This document shows positions 1 to 8,112 of a stretch of DNA of 47,233 nt, in pieces; the stretch's first letter is position 1, and each line of letters opens with the position of its first letter. Location of the stretch: assembly GCA_903900265.1 (NCBI GenBank), contig CAIUMM010000186.1, positions 1 through 47,233 of the forward strand, given 5' to 3'. Under the pieces are notes generated by a model. The model was not told the DNA's origin. It was given only the letters and a program-made list of their open reading frames with translations, and searched no databases. A program made the position numbers and the translations under genes. The stretch is from an uncultured Pseudomonadota bacterium. GTDB taxonomy: Bacteria; Myxococcota_A; UBA796; SXON01.

Positions 1-490
1 GAACCAGCGACCGCACTCGGAACATGGACGCTTGTCAGCCACAGAGACCTCACGGGCACACCTGTCGCCCGTCTACGGGGCGGCCGCCGGTGGATCAGTT
101 CTCACCGGCACACCCGGGTCAGTTCTGGGCAGCGGTGAAGTCCGTCCACTGCCGGCCTCTGCGGACCGAACCCCGCGCAGTAGGTGTCGCGCCGGGTGGG
201 CGCCATGAACCGCCCCGTCGCAGCCCCACTCCTGCTCGGCGCACTACTGGTCCGTATAGGCGAACGTCGACGGCAACGGCGTCAGCTACGGCGCTTCTTC
301 GGCGCGAGCTGGGCGAAGCTGCTCGAAGTCACGGCGCGGTGAACGTAGGCTACCAGCTCTACGGGGTGAACGGCGCTGTGGTCGACGCGTTGACCGAGAC
401 CGTCGCCAACGTGCGGACCGGAAGCGCGCGGCGGCCACGCTCGCCGCGCAGATGGCGCCTCCGCCTGAAGGAGAGTGATAGGGGCAATTT
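1..490. other. Stretch without a confident gene; possible decayed ORF
   Basis: No intact gene is convincing here. One + frame is open from the window edge to a TGA at 206-208, where an ATG at 205 overlaps it. That ATG opens only 45 codons. Protein-like pieces occur in two different frames. One frame reads AHYWSV, a TAG at 254-256, then ANVDGNGVSYGAS. A second frame (about 310-425) reads GAVNVGYQLYGVNGAVVDAL. The first frame returns to give KRAAATLAAQMAPPPEGE and a TGA at 476-478, 12 bases before the next gene's ATG. This looks like one small gene broken by a nonsense codon and two compensating frameshifts, or sequencing errors near a contig edge. The longer open frame 24-575 is Arg/Pro-rich and is probably not a gene. 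Confidence 0.25.
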
Positions 491-895
491 ATGCTCGATC
501 ATCGCATCCCGTTTGGATTTTATGCAGCCGCTGCTTTCAACATCTTCGGTATGGCGCTGTTCTCCAAGGGGCTGACGAACACCGTGTTGTTCGACACCGA
601 CCCGGCGATGTTCTCGCGCCCCGCGTGCTTGCTGGTGATGATCTGGGGTTTGGCGTACGCTGCGCAGGCACGGTCTTGGCGGACCGGTCCGGCGGTGACT
701 GCGGTGTTTGCGGTCGAAAAAGCGGTGTTCGCTGCATGGTGGGGGATGTGGTTGGCCGACCATGCGAGCGAATTGCCCGCCATCGTCGCACGCGACCCGC
801 TCGCCGGGGCTTTTTATGGCGCCTACGGTGCGGGGGACGCCGCGTTCATGGTGTTTTTTGGCTGGGCGGCTTGGCGCGCACGCCGTCCCAGCTGA
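491..895 (+). CDS. Small integral membrane protein, function unknown
   Basis: A 134-residue protein with about four hydrophobic segments: residues near 8-27, 40-56, 64-84 and 108-126. Aromatic and small residues dominate. This is the profile of a DoxX-like or other small four-helix inner-membrane protein, but I recognise no specific family. The ATG at 491 follows an AGGGG stretch at a reasonable SD distance, and the ORF has normal codon use for the region. It ends 13 bases before the convergent stop of the 3-hydroxyacyl-CoA dehydrogenase gene. Function is not assignable from sequence. Confidence 0.7.
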   Translation: MLDHRIPFGFYAAAAFNIFGMALFSKGLTNTVLFDTDPAMFSRPACLLVMIWGLAYAAQARSWRTGPAVTAVFAVEKAVFAAWWGMWLADHASELPAIVARDPLAGAFYGAYGAGDAAFMVFFGWAAWRARRPS

Positions 896-908
896 GCCCA
901 ACCCGCAG

Positions 909-1757
909 CTACCAGCGGTAAAAGCCCTGTCCGCTCTTCTGGCCGAGCTTGCCTTCGGCGACCATCTTGCGCATCAGCTCCGGGGGCTCGAACGCGGGGT
1001 TTACAAGCTCCCGAGCGAGGTATTCGCCGATGTTCATGCGCACGTCGAGGCCCACCATGTCGGTGAGGCGCAGCGGGCCCACCGGATGGCGGTACCCAAG
1101 CACCATGGCTTTGTCGATGTCTTCGGGGCTGGCGACGCCTTGCTCGACCATGCGGATCGCCTCCATTCCGAGGCAGACGCCGAGCCGACTCGTAGCAAAG
1201 CCTGGGACGTCGTGGACAAGGATGCACTCTTTGCCGATGCGCGCCCCGTAGGCGAGCAGGTCGTCCCGAACCTGCGCGCGGGTGCCGGCGTGCACGACCA
1301 GCTCGAGCAGCGTCATGATGTGCACCGGGTTGAAGAAGTGCGTGCCGATCACCCGGCTCGGGTCCCGCAGTGAAGCAGCGATCTTCGCGATCGACAGCGA
1401 GCTGGTGTTGGTCGCGAACACCGCGCTATCCGCGCAGATCGCCTCGAGTTGGAGGAACAGCGCTTGCTTCATCTCCAGTCGCTCGGGGATCGCCTCGATC
1501 ACGAGGTCCGCTCCGGCAAGCTGCGCGAGCTCCGTGGTCGAGCCGAGGAGGCTCAGCGTCTGCGCGCGGGCTTCTACGGTGACTTTGCCCTTCTCCACCC
1601 CTTTGTCCAGCGCCGCCTTGACCTTGGCGACGCCGGCGCTGACCCGCGCCTCGTCGACGTCGTAGAGGGTGACCTTGTACCCGGCTGCGGCGGACACGTG
1701 CGCGATGCCGTGCCCCATGGTTCCGGCTCCGATGATGGCGATGTGCTCAAATTGCAT
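909..1757 (-). CDS. 3-hydroxyacyl-CoA (3-hydroxybutyryl-CoA) dehydrogenase
   Basis: NAD-dependent oxidation of 3-hydroxyacyl-CoA to 3-ketoacyl-CoA, the third step of beta-oxidation, in the cytosol. The 282-residue length matches stand-alone Hbd/PaaH enzymes. The N-terminal Rossmann motif GAGTMG lies at residues 10-15. The active-site region shows NTSS (Ser120), HFFNP with His140, and Glu152 in LLELV. The C-terminal helical dimerisation domain is complete and ends in GQGFYRW. The ATG at 1757 is preceded by AGGA six bases upstream. It is the last gene of the acyl-CoA run, 32 bases after the hydratase stop. Whether the substrate is short-chain or aromatic-derived cannot be told. Confidence 0.93.
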   Translation of the reverse strand: MQFEHIAIIGAGTMGHGIAHVSAAAGYKVTLYDVDEARVSAGVAKVKAALDKGVEKGKVTVEARAQTLSLLGSTTELAQLAGADLVIEAIPERLEMKQALFLQLEAICADSAVFATNTSSLSIAKIAASLRDPSRVIGTHFFNPVHIMTLLELVVHAGTRAQVRDDLLAYGARIGKECILVHDVPGFATSRLGVCLGMEAIRMVEQGVASPEDIDKAMVLGYRHPVGPLRLTDMVGLDVRMNIGEYLARELVNPAFEPPELMRKMVAEGKLGQKSGQGFYRW

Positions 1758-1789
1758 TGGTTTTCCTGTGTTATTTAGGCGCGTGTAGT

Positions 1790-3118
1790 TTAGGCGCGGT
1801 AGTATCGGGTGATGGCTGCGGTGATGTCGAGATCGGTGCTCGCGAGCACGCGGACCTTCAGGCCGGTCTCTTCTTCCACCGCGTCGATGCCTTTGCGATC
1901 GGTGGGGTCGGCCATCGCGAGGGTGAGCGTGTCCCCGTCGCGGCGGAGCGGCATGACGAGGTAGGTCTCCACGATTCCGCGGGGGACGAGGTTGAGGACG
2001 GCGTCTTTGACGTTGTTCAACGCCCGCAAGACATTTTCGGAGTCGGGGGACGCAGCCCGACGGCCGCGCGCCGCGGCGACGCCGGGATCGGTGCGGTCAT
2101 CGCCCGCAAAGTCGTTGTGGGCCGGAGGGACGGGCGCGGGTAGCACCGGCGCAGGATCCACGTGCCGTGCGGGGAGGGTCGCGATGCGGACCCCGCCGCT
2201 CGCCGGCTTGTCGGGCGCGCTCACGGCGGCTTTGGCGCTGCGCGGCGTGTCTTTCGGGGGCAGCGTGGGCGCGGTCGCTGCGGCCGCCGCCGGCGGCGTA
2301 GGCGCGGGCGCTGCGTGCAGCGGAGCCCCGGTAGTCGGCGCAAAGTTCGCGGTGCGCTTCTCGATGAACGCGGCGAGGCCTTCGCGCGCGTCGGGACCCG
2401 CGAACAGGCGCTGTTGCAGCTCGCGCTCCAGCCCGAGCGCGCTCTCGAGCGGCAGATCGGCGCCGCCAAGCACGGCGCGCTTGATCAAGCCTACCGCGGC
2501 CGCGGACTTCTGGGGACGACAGAAGCTGCGCGCGTACTCCATCACGCGGGACCACCATCCGTCGGCGTCGAAGGCGGAGTGCACGAGCCCGAGCGCGACG
2601 GCCTCGGCGACCGGCAGGTTTCGTCCTTCGACCATGAACTCCAGCGCTTTGGCGCGGCCGAGGATGCGCGTCAGGCGTTGGGTGCCGCCGGTGCCGGGCA
2701 GCACGCCCAGCGCGACTTCGGGCAGTCCCACCATGTCGGGCTTCGCGGTGCCGGTGCGCCCGATCCGCAGGTCGCAGGCCAGCGCGATCTCCAGCCCGCC
2801 GCCGACACAGTGTCCGTTCAGCGCGGCGATCACCAGCTTGGACGTGTGCTCCAGCCGAAGCAGCGTCTCGTTGGCATGGAGGCAGAAGCTGTATTTTTGC
2901 TCGGGTGTCAACGCGCGCAGGTAGTGGATGTCTGCGCCGGCGCAGAAGAACTTGTCGCCTTCGCCGCGCAGTACGATGACGTCGATGCCTTCGTCCATCC
3001 GGATGTCCACGATGTGGGCGTCCAGCTCCTTGTGCATCGCGTGGCTGTAGCCGTTGGCCGGCGGGTTGTTCAGGACCAGCACGGCGACGCGCTCGATGTC
3101 GTATCGTTCAACCAGCAT
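1790..3118 (-). CDS. Enoyl-CoA hydratase with C-terminal GspE-N/MshEN-like domain
   Basis: Residues 1-257 are a complete crotonase-fold enoyl-CoA hydratase. CAGADI (59-64) and CVGGGLE (104-110) form the oxyanion region, and Glu110 and Glu134 match the two catalytic glutamates. The segment PGTGGTQRL (141-149) is also typical. After an Ala/Pro-rich linker (about 260-360), residues 365-442 match the second half of the type II secretion ATPase N-terminal domain (T2SSE_N/MshEN): VMPLRRDGDTLTLAMADP, then ETGLKVRVL, ending in AITRYY. Ordinary hydratases are about 260 residues. The reading frame is continuous with no sign of error. The ATG at 3118 has GGAG upstream. It lies between thiolase and dehydrogenase genes, so the hydratase role is firm; the tail may direct protein-protein or nucleotide-dependent contact. 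Confidence 0.9.
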   Translation of the reverse strand: MLVERYDIERVAVLVLNNPPANGYSHAMHKELDAHIVDIRMDEGIDVIVLRGEGDKFFCAGADIHYLRALTPEQKYSFCLHANETLLRLEHTSKLVIAALNGHCVGGGLEIALACDLRIGRTGTAKPDMVGLPEVALGVLPGTGGTQRLTRILGRAKALEFMVEGRNLPVAEAVALGLVHSAFDADGWWSRVMEYARSFCRPQKSAAAVGLIKRAVLGGADLPLESALGLERELQQRLFAGPDAREGLAAFIEKRTANFAPTTGAPLHAAPAPTPPAAAAATAPTLPPKDTPRSAKAAVSAPDKPASGGVRIATLPARHVDPAPVLPAPVPPAHNDFAGDDRTDPGVAAARGRRAASPDSENVLRALNNVKDAVLNLVPRGIVETYLVMPLRRDGDTLTLAMADPTDRKGIDAVEEETGLKVRVLASTDLDITAAITRYYRA

Positions 3119-3142
3119 GGTGGACTCCGGTGGTTGGAGGGA

Positions 3143-4324
3143 TCAGATCGCTTCGATCAGCGTCGCTACGCCCTGACCGACGCCGACGCACAAGCTGGCG
3201 ACGCCGTAGCGCTTGCCGCGGGCCCGGAGCGCGTGCGCGAGCGTCGCGACGATGCGCGCGCCCGAGCAGCCGAGCGGGTGACCGAGGGCGATCGCGCCGC
3301 CGTTGACGTTCACGCGCTCGGGATCGATCCCGAGCTCGCGGATCACGCCGAGCGACTGCGCCGCGAAGGCTTCATTCAGCTCGAAGAGGTCGATGTCGGC
3401 GACGGTGAGCCCGGCGCGGTCGAGCAGCTTGCGGATCGCCGGTACCGGGCCGAGGCCCATCACCCGCGGGTCGATGCCGGCGCTCGCGCTGCCGAGGATG
3501 CGGGCGATGCGATCGAGGCCGCTGCTGTGGGCTTCGTCGACGATCAGCATCGCCGCGGCTCCGTCGTTGAGCGTCGACGAGTTTCCGGCGGTGACGCTGC
3601 CGTCTTTGCGGAACGCGGGGCGAAGCTTGGCGAGGGCTTCGATGCTGCTGTCGGCGCGCGGGCCTTCGTCGCGCAGCAGGGCTTCGAGCTTGCCGCGGGG
3701 CACGGCGATGCGCTCGGCGTCGAACGCACCGCTTGCGTCGGCCGCGACGGCGCGGCGGTGGCTCTCGACCGCGAAGGCGTCTTGGTCGGCGCGGGAGATG
3801 CCCATGCGCTCGACGATGTTCTCAGCGGTCTCGCCCATGCCTTCGAGGGGGAAAAGGCTCTCCATGCGCGGGTTGGGGAAGCGCCACCCCAGCGAGGTGT
3901 CGTAGATGGTGAGGTTACCGAACTTGGGCGCCACCGCGCCGCGGGGCATCGCGTAGGGGGCGCGTGACATCGACTCCACGCCGCCGGCGAGCACCCGCGT
4001 GGCGTCGCCGGTGCGGATCATGCGCGCGGCGTTGTTCACCGCCTCTAAGCCCGACGCGCACAGGCGGTTCACCGTGTAGCCCGGCACCGACTGAGGTAAA
4101 CCCGCTAACAACGTGGCCATCCGCGCGACGTTGCGGTTGTCCTCGCCCGCTTGGTTGGCGCAGCCGAGGATCACCTCGTCGACCGATGCAGGATCGATGC
4201 CGGTCTTGGAGACGACCGCGGCGAGCACCAGCGCGGCAAGGTCGTCGGCGCGGACGTCTGAGAGTCCGCCGCCAAAGCGACCAATGGGCGTGCGAAGGGG
4301 AGCGCAGATCACGGGTACGGGCAT
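3143..4324 (-). CDS. Thiolase (acetyl-CoA acyltransferase)
   Basis: Cleaves 3-ketoacyl-CoA with CoA to acetyl-CoA and a shortened acyl-CoA (or the reverse). With the ATG at 4324, which has GAGG five bases upstream, the protein is 393 residues. Family catalytic residues then fall at Cys89 (in NRLCASG), His349 (in GHPLGCSG) and Cys379 (in SLCVGVGQG). A GTG two codons upstream is a weaker alternative start. The N-terminal half resembles beta-ketoadipyl-CoA thiolases (PcaF/PaaJ type) as well as general FadA enzymes, so substrate is open. It starts 51 bases after the glycosyltransferase stop and is followed 24 bases later by the hydratase gene. Confidence 0.93.
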   Translation of the reverse strand: MPVPVICAPLRTPIGRFGGGLSDVRADDLAALVLAAVVSKTGIDPASVDEVILGCANQAGEDNRNVARMATLLAGLPQSVPGYTVNRLCASGLEAVNNAARMIRTGDATRVLAGGVESMSRAPYAMPRGAVAPKFGNLTIYDTSLGWRFPNPRMESLFPLEGMGETAENIVERMGISRADQDAFAVESHRRAVAADASGAFDAERIAVPRGKLEALLRDEGPRADSSIEALAKLRPAFRKDGSVTAGNSSTLNDGAAAMLIVDEAHSSGLDRIARILGSASAGIDPRVMGLGPVPAIRKLLDRAGLTVADIDLFELNEAFAAQSLGVIRELGIDPERVNVNGGAIALGHPLGCSGARIVATLAHALRARGKRYGVASLCVGVGQGVATLIEAI

Positions 4325-4381
4325 GGTCACCTCAGGCCGGAGCTTATCTCCGTTCCGGCGTCCGTTCGCGCCTCGCCGCCC

Positions 4382-5812
4382 TCAAAATCTGCAGTCGTGC
4401 ACTTCGTAGACCTGCCAGCGGCTGGTCACCGCGCCGGCGTCGTCGTGGGCTTCAACCAAGTTGGGTCCGCCGCGCTCGCAGAGCGTGTCGATCACCGGCT
4501 CACCCGCGCGCCAGCCGCGGACGAACAGCCCGTCTCGGGGGCTCGGGCCATCCTCGGCGCGCCAGATGTCGAACTGATCGGCGCGATCGAGGCCGGGGAC
4601 GGTGGTCGCACCCGCCAGACCTGCGCCGCCATACCATCGCAGCAACGCCGCTTCCTGATAGCGTGGCGTCCAGACGTTCGGCACGCCCCAGGCCTCCACC
4701 GGGCTCGCGAGCTGCGCGCCCATCCCGAGTCGCGCCACCGGGTCGTTGGGGATGCGCAAGAACGGATGGAACGCGTGCACTACGACGCCCGCGCAGAGCG
4801 TCCACGCGACGCCGCTGCCGATCCACGCGGTTCGGGCGATTCGGGGCGTAGGAATTGCGCCCTTTGGCCCCGCGATCAGAACAGCGAGTCCGACGAACGC
4901 GGGTGCTGCCCAGTTGGCTTCGGGGTGCGACCGCGTGGCGGCGAGGGTGAAGAACGCCAGCACCGGAACGCTGGTGCAAAGCGCAAAGCGCGCGATTTTT
5001 GCCGTGTGGCGGTGCGCCCACGCCGCCGCGAGGCCTGCGCCAAACAGCACGCCGCCGCCGAGTCCGAGCTGCGCAGCGGCAAATTCCAACGCCCCGGCGA
5101 TGCCCGGCGCGGCCGTCGCGCCGAGGCCGTGGTGCAGCTGAAAAGCGACGCTCACATAGTCGTGGTCCGCGTTCCAGAGCAGGTTGGGCGCGCTCGTCGC
5201 CAGCGCGAGCAGCGCCGCGAGCAGCACGGTCAACGTCCGCGAGACGCGCTGCAGCTTCGGGAGCGTCAACGCGGCAATTCCAACCAACGGCCAGAACCCC
5301 CAGGCGGTGTATTTTCCCAGCGCAGCGAGCCCGCCGCCGAGGCCCGCGAGCAGCGCCCAGCGCCAGGGGGGGCTCGAGTCTGCCATGCGCGAAACCCCAG
5401 CCAACGCCAGCATCCAGCCGGCGATCAGCGGGATGTCGGGCGTGGCGAGGATGCCGCCCAAAGCAAACAGCGGCAGGGTGGAGAGCACCGTCGCCAGCAG
5501 CACCGGGGACTCCACCAGCGTGAGCAGCGGCAGCGTCGCGACAAACGTGAGCACGATGCCGCCGGCGCGTACGCCCAGCGCGGTCTTGCCGAACATCGCA
5601 GTTCCGGCCTCGATGATCCACGCGATCGCCGGCGGATGGTCGTAGTAGCCGGCCGCGAGGCGCGTGGACCACGTCCAGTAATAGGCTTCGTCGTCGACCA
5701 ACGGGAGCGACGCGGCGATCGCGAGTCGGATCAACGTGGCGGCGGCGAGGAGGGCGATCGCCTGTGCCAACCCGCGTGGCGGTACGGGCCCGGTGTCCGC
5801 CCGCTCAGCCAC
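4382..5812 (-). CDS. GT39/ArnT-type membrane glycosyltransferase
   Basis: Multi-pass membrane protein of about 476 residues. The first periplasmic loop carries the motif DDEAYYW followed by GYYDHPP, the acidic signature of polyprenyl-phosphate-sugar-dependent transferases (PMT/ArnT, GT39/GT83). About ten further hydrophobic segments follow, then a soluble tail of about 90 residues with two Cys. It would move a sugar from an undecaprenyl-phosphate donor onto a lipid or protein on the outer face of the inner membrane. I chose GTG at 5812, overlapping the creatininase stop by eight bases. A longer frame reaching 5905 adds an Arg/Ser-rich segment lying inside that gene. Its place in an acyl-CoA operon is odd. 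Confidence 0.8.
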   Translation of the reverse strand: MAERADTGPVPPRGLAQAIALLAAATLIRLAIAASLPLVDDEAYYWTWSTRLAAGYYDHPPAIAWIIEAGTAMFGKTALGVRAGGIVLTFVATLPLLTLVESPVLLATVLSTLPLFALGGILATPDIPLIAGWMLALAGVSRMADSSPPWRWALLAGLGGGLAALGKYTAWGFWPLVGIAALTLPKLQRVSRTLTVLLAALLALATSAPNLLWNADHDYVSVAFQLHHGLGATAAPGIAGALEFAAAQLGLGGGVLFGAGLAAAWAHRHTAKIARFALCTSVPVLAFFTLAATRSHPEANWAAPAFVGLAVLIAGPKGAIPTPRIARTAWIGSGVAWTLCAGVVVHAFHPFLRIPNDPVARLGMGAQLASPVEAWGVPNVWTPRYQEAALLRWYGGAGLAGATTVPGLDRADQFDIWRAEDGPSPRDGLFVRGWRAGEPVIDTLCERGGPNLVEAHDDAGAVTSRWQVYEVHDCRF

Positions 5813-6548
5813 CCGCGACAGCCTGGATCGCCTCGACGACGATGTCGGCGAGCGTGTCCAGCAGCGCATCGCCACGCTCGGCGGTCGAGCGCGCCGGCCA
5901 GCCAAAGTAGGCGTCGTGACCGCCGGCCTCTACAAAGTCCCGCGCCCCGGCGCGCATCGCCGCCGCGAGGTTGATCGGCAGATCGGGCAGGTGCTGCATC
6001 GCCGCGGCGTCCACCAGATCGGGCCGCATCGCGAGGACCATGCTGGACTCGTAGTCTCCGGCATGACAGGCGCCGGTAGGAAACTCCTCGCCGAGCCGCG
6101 CGGCGTAGCGACGCGACGCCACGTTCGGAAAGACGACCGGGACGCCGAGATCCGCGAGACCCGCGACAGCGGCGAAGATCGCGTCGATGTGCGCGGGCTC
6201 AAAGTGGGCGTTGGTGATGGCGAAGCCGATCGCTCCCTTGCGCACCGCCGCTCGCGCGACCGCGTCGATGCTGGCGATCACCACCGCAGCCGGCACCGAG
6301 AGCGTGCCGTCAAAGGCTCCGGCGTACTCGGTGACCCCGTACGGAAGCGAGGGCAGCACCACCGCGGGCTGGTTCAGGCGCGCGCACGCCCGCAGCGCGG
6401 TCTCTTCTGCGATGCGCACGTCGGTGTCCAGCGGCAGGTGCGGTCCGTGCGCTTCACAGCTTCCAACGGGGAGAATCGCCCAGGCGCCGCGCAGGTTCGC
6501 GCTCACGGCGCTGCGCTCCCCGAGCCGCGCAGAAGCCCCGTGGCTCAC
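5805..6548 (-). CDS. Creatininase-family amidohydrolase-like protein
   Basis: A 247-residue protein with the creatininase/MftE signature PVGSCEAHGPHLPLDTD near residues 27-43, which supplies metal-binding Glu, His and Asp. Further metal-site elements are NAHFEP (about 114-119) and the HAGDYESSM segment (about 161-169), also typical of the fold. Members include creatininase, FAPy deformylases and the mycofactocin peptidase MftE. No mycofactocin genes are visible here, so the substrate is unknown. The GTG start at 6548 overlaps the ligase stop as GTGA, and its own stop overlaps the glycosyltransferase start. This supports translational coupling in one transcript. Confidence 0.85.
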   Translation of the reverse strand: MSHGASARLGERSAVSANLRGAWAILPVGSCEAHGPHLPLDTDVRIAEETALRACARLNQPAVVLPSLPYGVTEYAGAFDGTLSVPAAVVIASIDAVARAAVRKGAIGFAITNAHFEPAHIDAIFAAVAGLADLGVPVVFPNVASRRYAARLGEEFPTGACHAGDYESSMVLAMRPDLVDAAAMQHLPDLPINLAAAMRAGARDFVEAGGHDAYFGWPARSTAERGDALLDTLADIVVEAIQAVAGG

Positions 6549-8092
6549 AGCGTGCCTACCAACGCGCGCCGAAGCTCACCGCGCGCCACCTTTCCTCGAT
6601 CGTTGCGCGGAAGCACCTCGTAGAACCGGACAAAGCGCGGGTACTTGTGCGGTGCGAGGCGGGACTTCACAAAGTCTTGGATCGCGCGATCTAAGCCCTC
6701 AGTTCGCTCGGTCGGGACGATGCACGCGACGGTGGTGACGAGGCCGTCCCGCTCTACGCCGATCACCGCGGCCTCGCGGACGCTGGGATGCGTGAGGAGG
6801 CAGTTCTCGACCTCGACCGGAGAAACATAGACGCCGCCGACCTTGAGCAGATCATCGGCGCGCCCGCAGTACACGTAGCGGCCGTCTTCATCGACGCGGA
6901 ATTGGTCCCCGGTGTGCGTCCAAGCGCCGCGGAAGGTGTCGCGCGACTTCGCGCGGTCCCGATGGTAACCCCACGCGTTGGAGGTCCCCGCCCACGGATC
7001 GTCGGTGCCGACGATCAGCGTGCCGATCTCGCCTTGGGCAACCTCGGTTCCGTGATCATCGACCAACTTCAGCGTGTAGCCGGGCACGGGTCGGCCGAGG
7101 GTGCCGAGCTTGACGTCGCCCGGTGCGTTCGTGAGGTAGATATGGAACAGCTCGGCGGAGCCGATGCCGTCGAGGATCTCGACCCCGGTGCGCTCGGTCC
7201 AGCGGCGGTAGAGCTCGGCGGGGAGCGCTTCGCCCGCGGAGAGCACCATGCGCAAGCTCGAAAGGTCGGTGGTGTCGCAGGCCGGATGCTCGAGCATGCG
7301 GTGGATCATCGTCGGCACGTTGGTCAGGATCGTCGGCTTGTAGCGCGCGATGTGCGCGAGCACGATCTCGGGCGTGGAGCGCTCGGAGTACAGGCAGGTC
7401 GTCGCGCCCACGGCCCAAGGGAACATCAGGTTGGTGCCGGTGGCATAGCCGAAGAACAGCTTGGGGACGCCGAGCGTGACGTCGTCCTCGCGGATCCCGA
7501 GCACCGCCTTGGCGTAGCGCTCGGTGTTGAAGATGAAGTCGCCGTTGACGTGCATACACGCCTTGGGCTTGCCGGTGGAGCCGGAGGAGAACAGCCAAAC
7601 GCCCGGATCATCGAGCGCGCTGTCGGCGGTGGTGCAGGCCTCGGGCATCGCCTCGGTGATCGCGCAATGCAGCGGATCGTCGACGATCACGGTGCCGCGG
7701 AGCTGGCCGTTGCGGAGCGCGTGGGCGATGCGGGCCGCGTGCTGATCGGCGTAGCTGCGGGCGGTGACCAGCACCGCCGCACGGGTGTATTCGAGGTAGT
7801 ACGCCCAGTCATCGCTGGTCACGCCGGGGTTCATCATCGCGACCACGCCGCCTACCCGAAGCGCGCCGAACCAGTGGGCGGCAAACTCGGGCGTGTCGTC
7901 CAAGGCAAAAAGGACGCGGTCTTCCTCGCGGAGCTGCATGGAGCGCAGCCGGTTGCCCACCCGGTTGGACCAGACGTGCATCTGGTGGAAGGTGTAGCTC
8001 TGCTCCAGCCCGCCGGGCGGGGTGTACCGCACCGCCACTTTGTGGGCGCGCTCGGGCAGGTTGTGGTCGAGGAAGTAGCTGGCGAGGTTCAT
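6545..8092 (-). CDS. Benzoate-CoA ligase-family acyl-CoA synthetase
   Basis: ATP-dependent activation of a carboxylic acid to its CoA thioester through an acyl-adenylate. The ANL fold is complete: P-loop-like SSGSTGKPKA, the FFGYATGTNL segment characteristic of benzoate/4-hydroxybenzoate/2-aminobenzoate-CoA ligases, hinge region YCGRADDLLKVGG, and the C-terminal catalytic lysine in NDRGKVARGEL. With ATG at 8092 the protein is 515 residues and begins MNLASYFLDH, like known aromatic acid-CoA ligases. A TTG at 8116, overlapping the upstream stop as TTGA, is the alternative start. It is co-transcribed with an acyl-CoA dehydrogenase gene upstream. An aromatic or alicyclic acid substrate is the best inference. 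Confidence 0.9.
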   Translation of the reverse strand: MNLASYFLDHNLPERAHKVAVRYTPPGGLEQSYTFHQMHVWSNRVGNRLRSMQLREEDRVLFALDDTPEFAAHWFGALRVGGVVAMMNPGVTSDDWAYYLEYTRAAVLVTARSYADQHAARIAHALRNGQLRGTVIVDDPLHCAITEAMPEACTTADSALDDPGVWLFSSGSTGKPKACMHVNGDFIFNTERYAKAVLGIREDDVTLGVPKLFFGYATGTNLMFPWAVGATTCLYSERSTPEIVLAHIARYKPTILTNVPTMIHRMLEHPACDTTDLSSLRMVLSAGEALPAELYRRWTERTGVEILDGIGSAELFHIYLTNAPGDVKLGTLGRPVPGYTLKLVDDHGTEVAQGEIGTLIVGTDDPWAGTSNAWGYHRDRAKSRDTFRGAWTHTGDQFRVDEDGRYVYCGRADDLLKVGGVYVSPVEVENCLLTHPSVREAAVIGVERDGLVTTVACIVPTERTEGLDRAIQDFVKSRLAPHKYPRFVRFYEVLPRNDRGKVARGELRRALVGTL

Positions 8093-8112
8093 GACGGCGT
8101 TCGTAACCCGGC

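Noticed and set aside
2162..3967. Plus-strand open frame of 601 codons
   Set aside because: Runs antisense to both the hydratase and thiolase genes and shows no protein motif.
5805..6548. Mycofactocin biosynthesis (MftE) assignment for the creatininase-family gene
   Set aside because: No mycofactocin precursor, radical SAM or MftB-like gene is nearby; only family-level membership can be supported.
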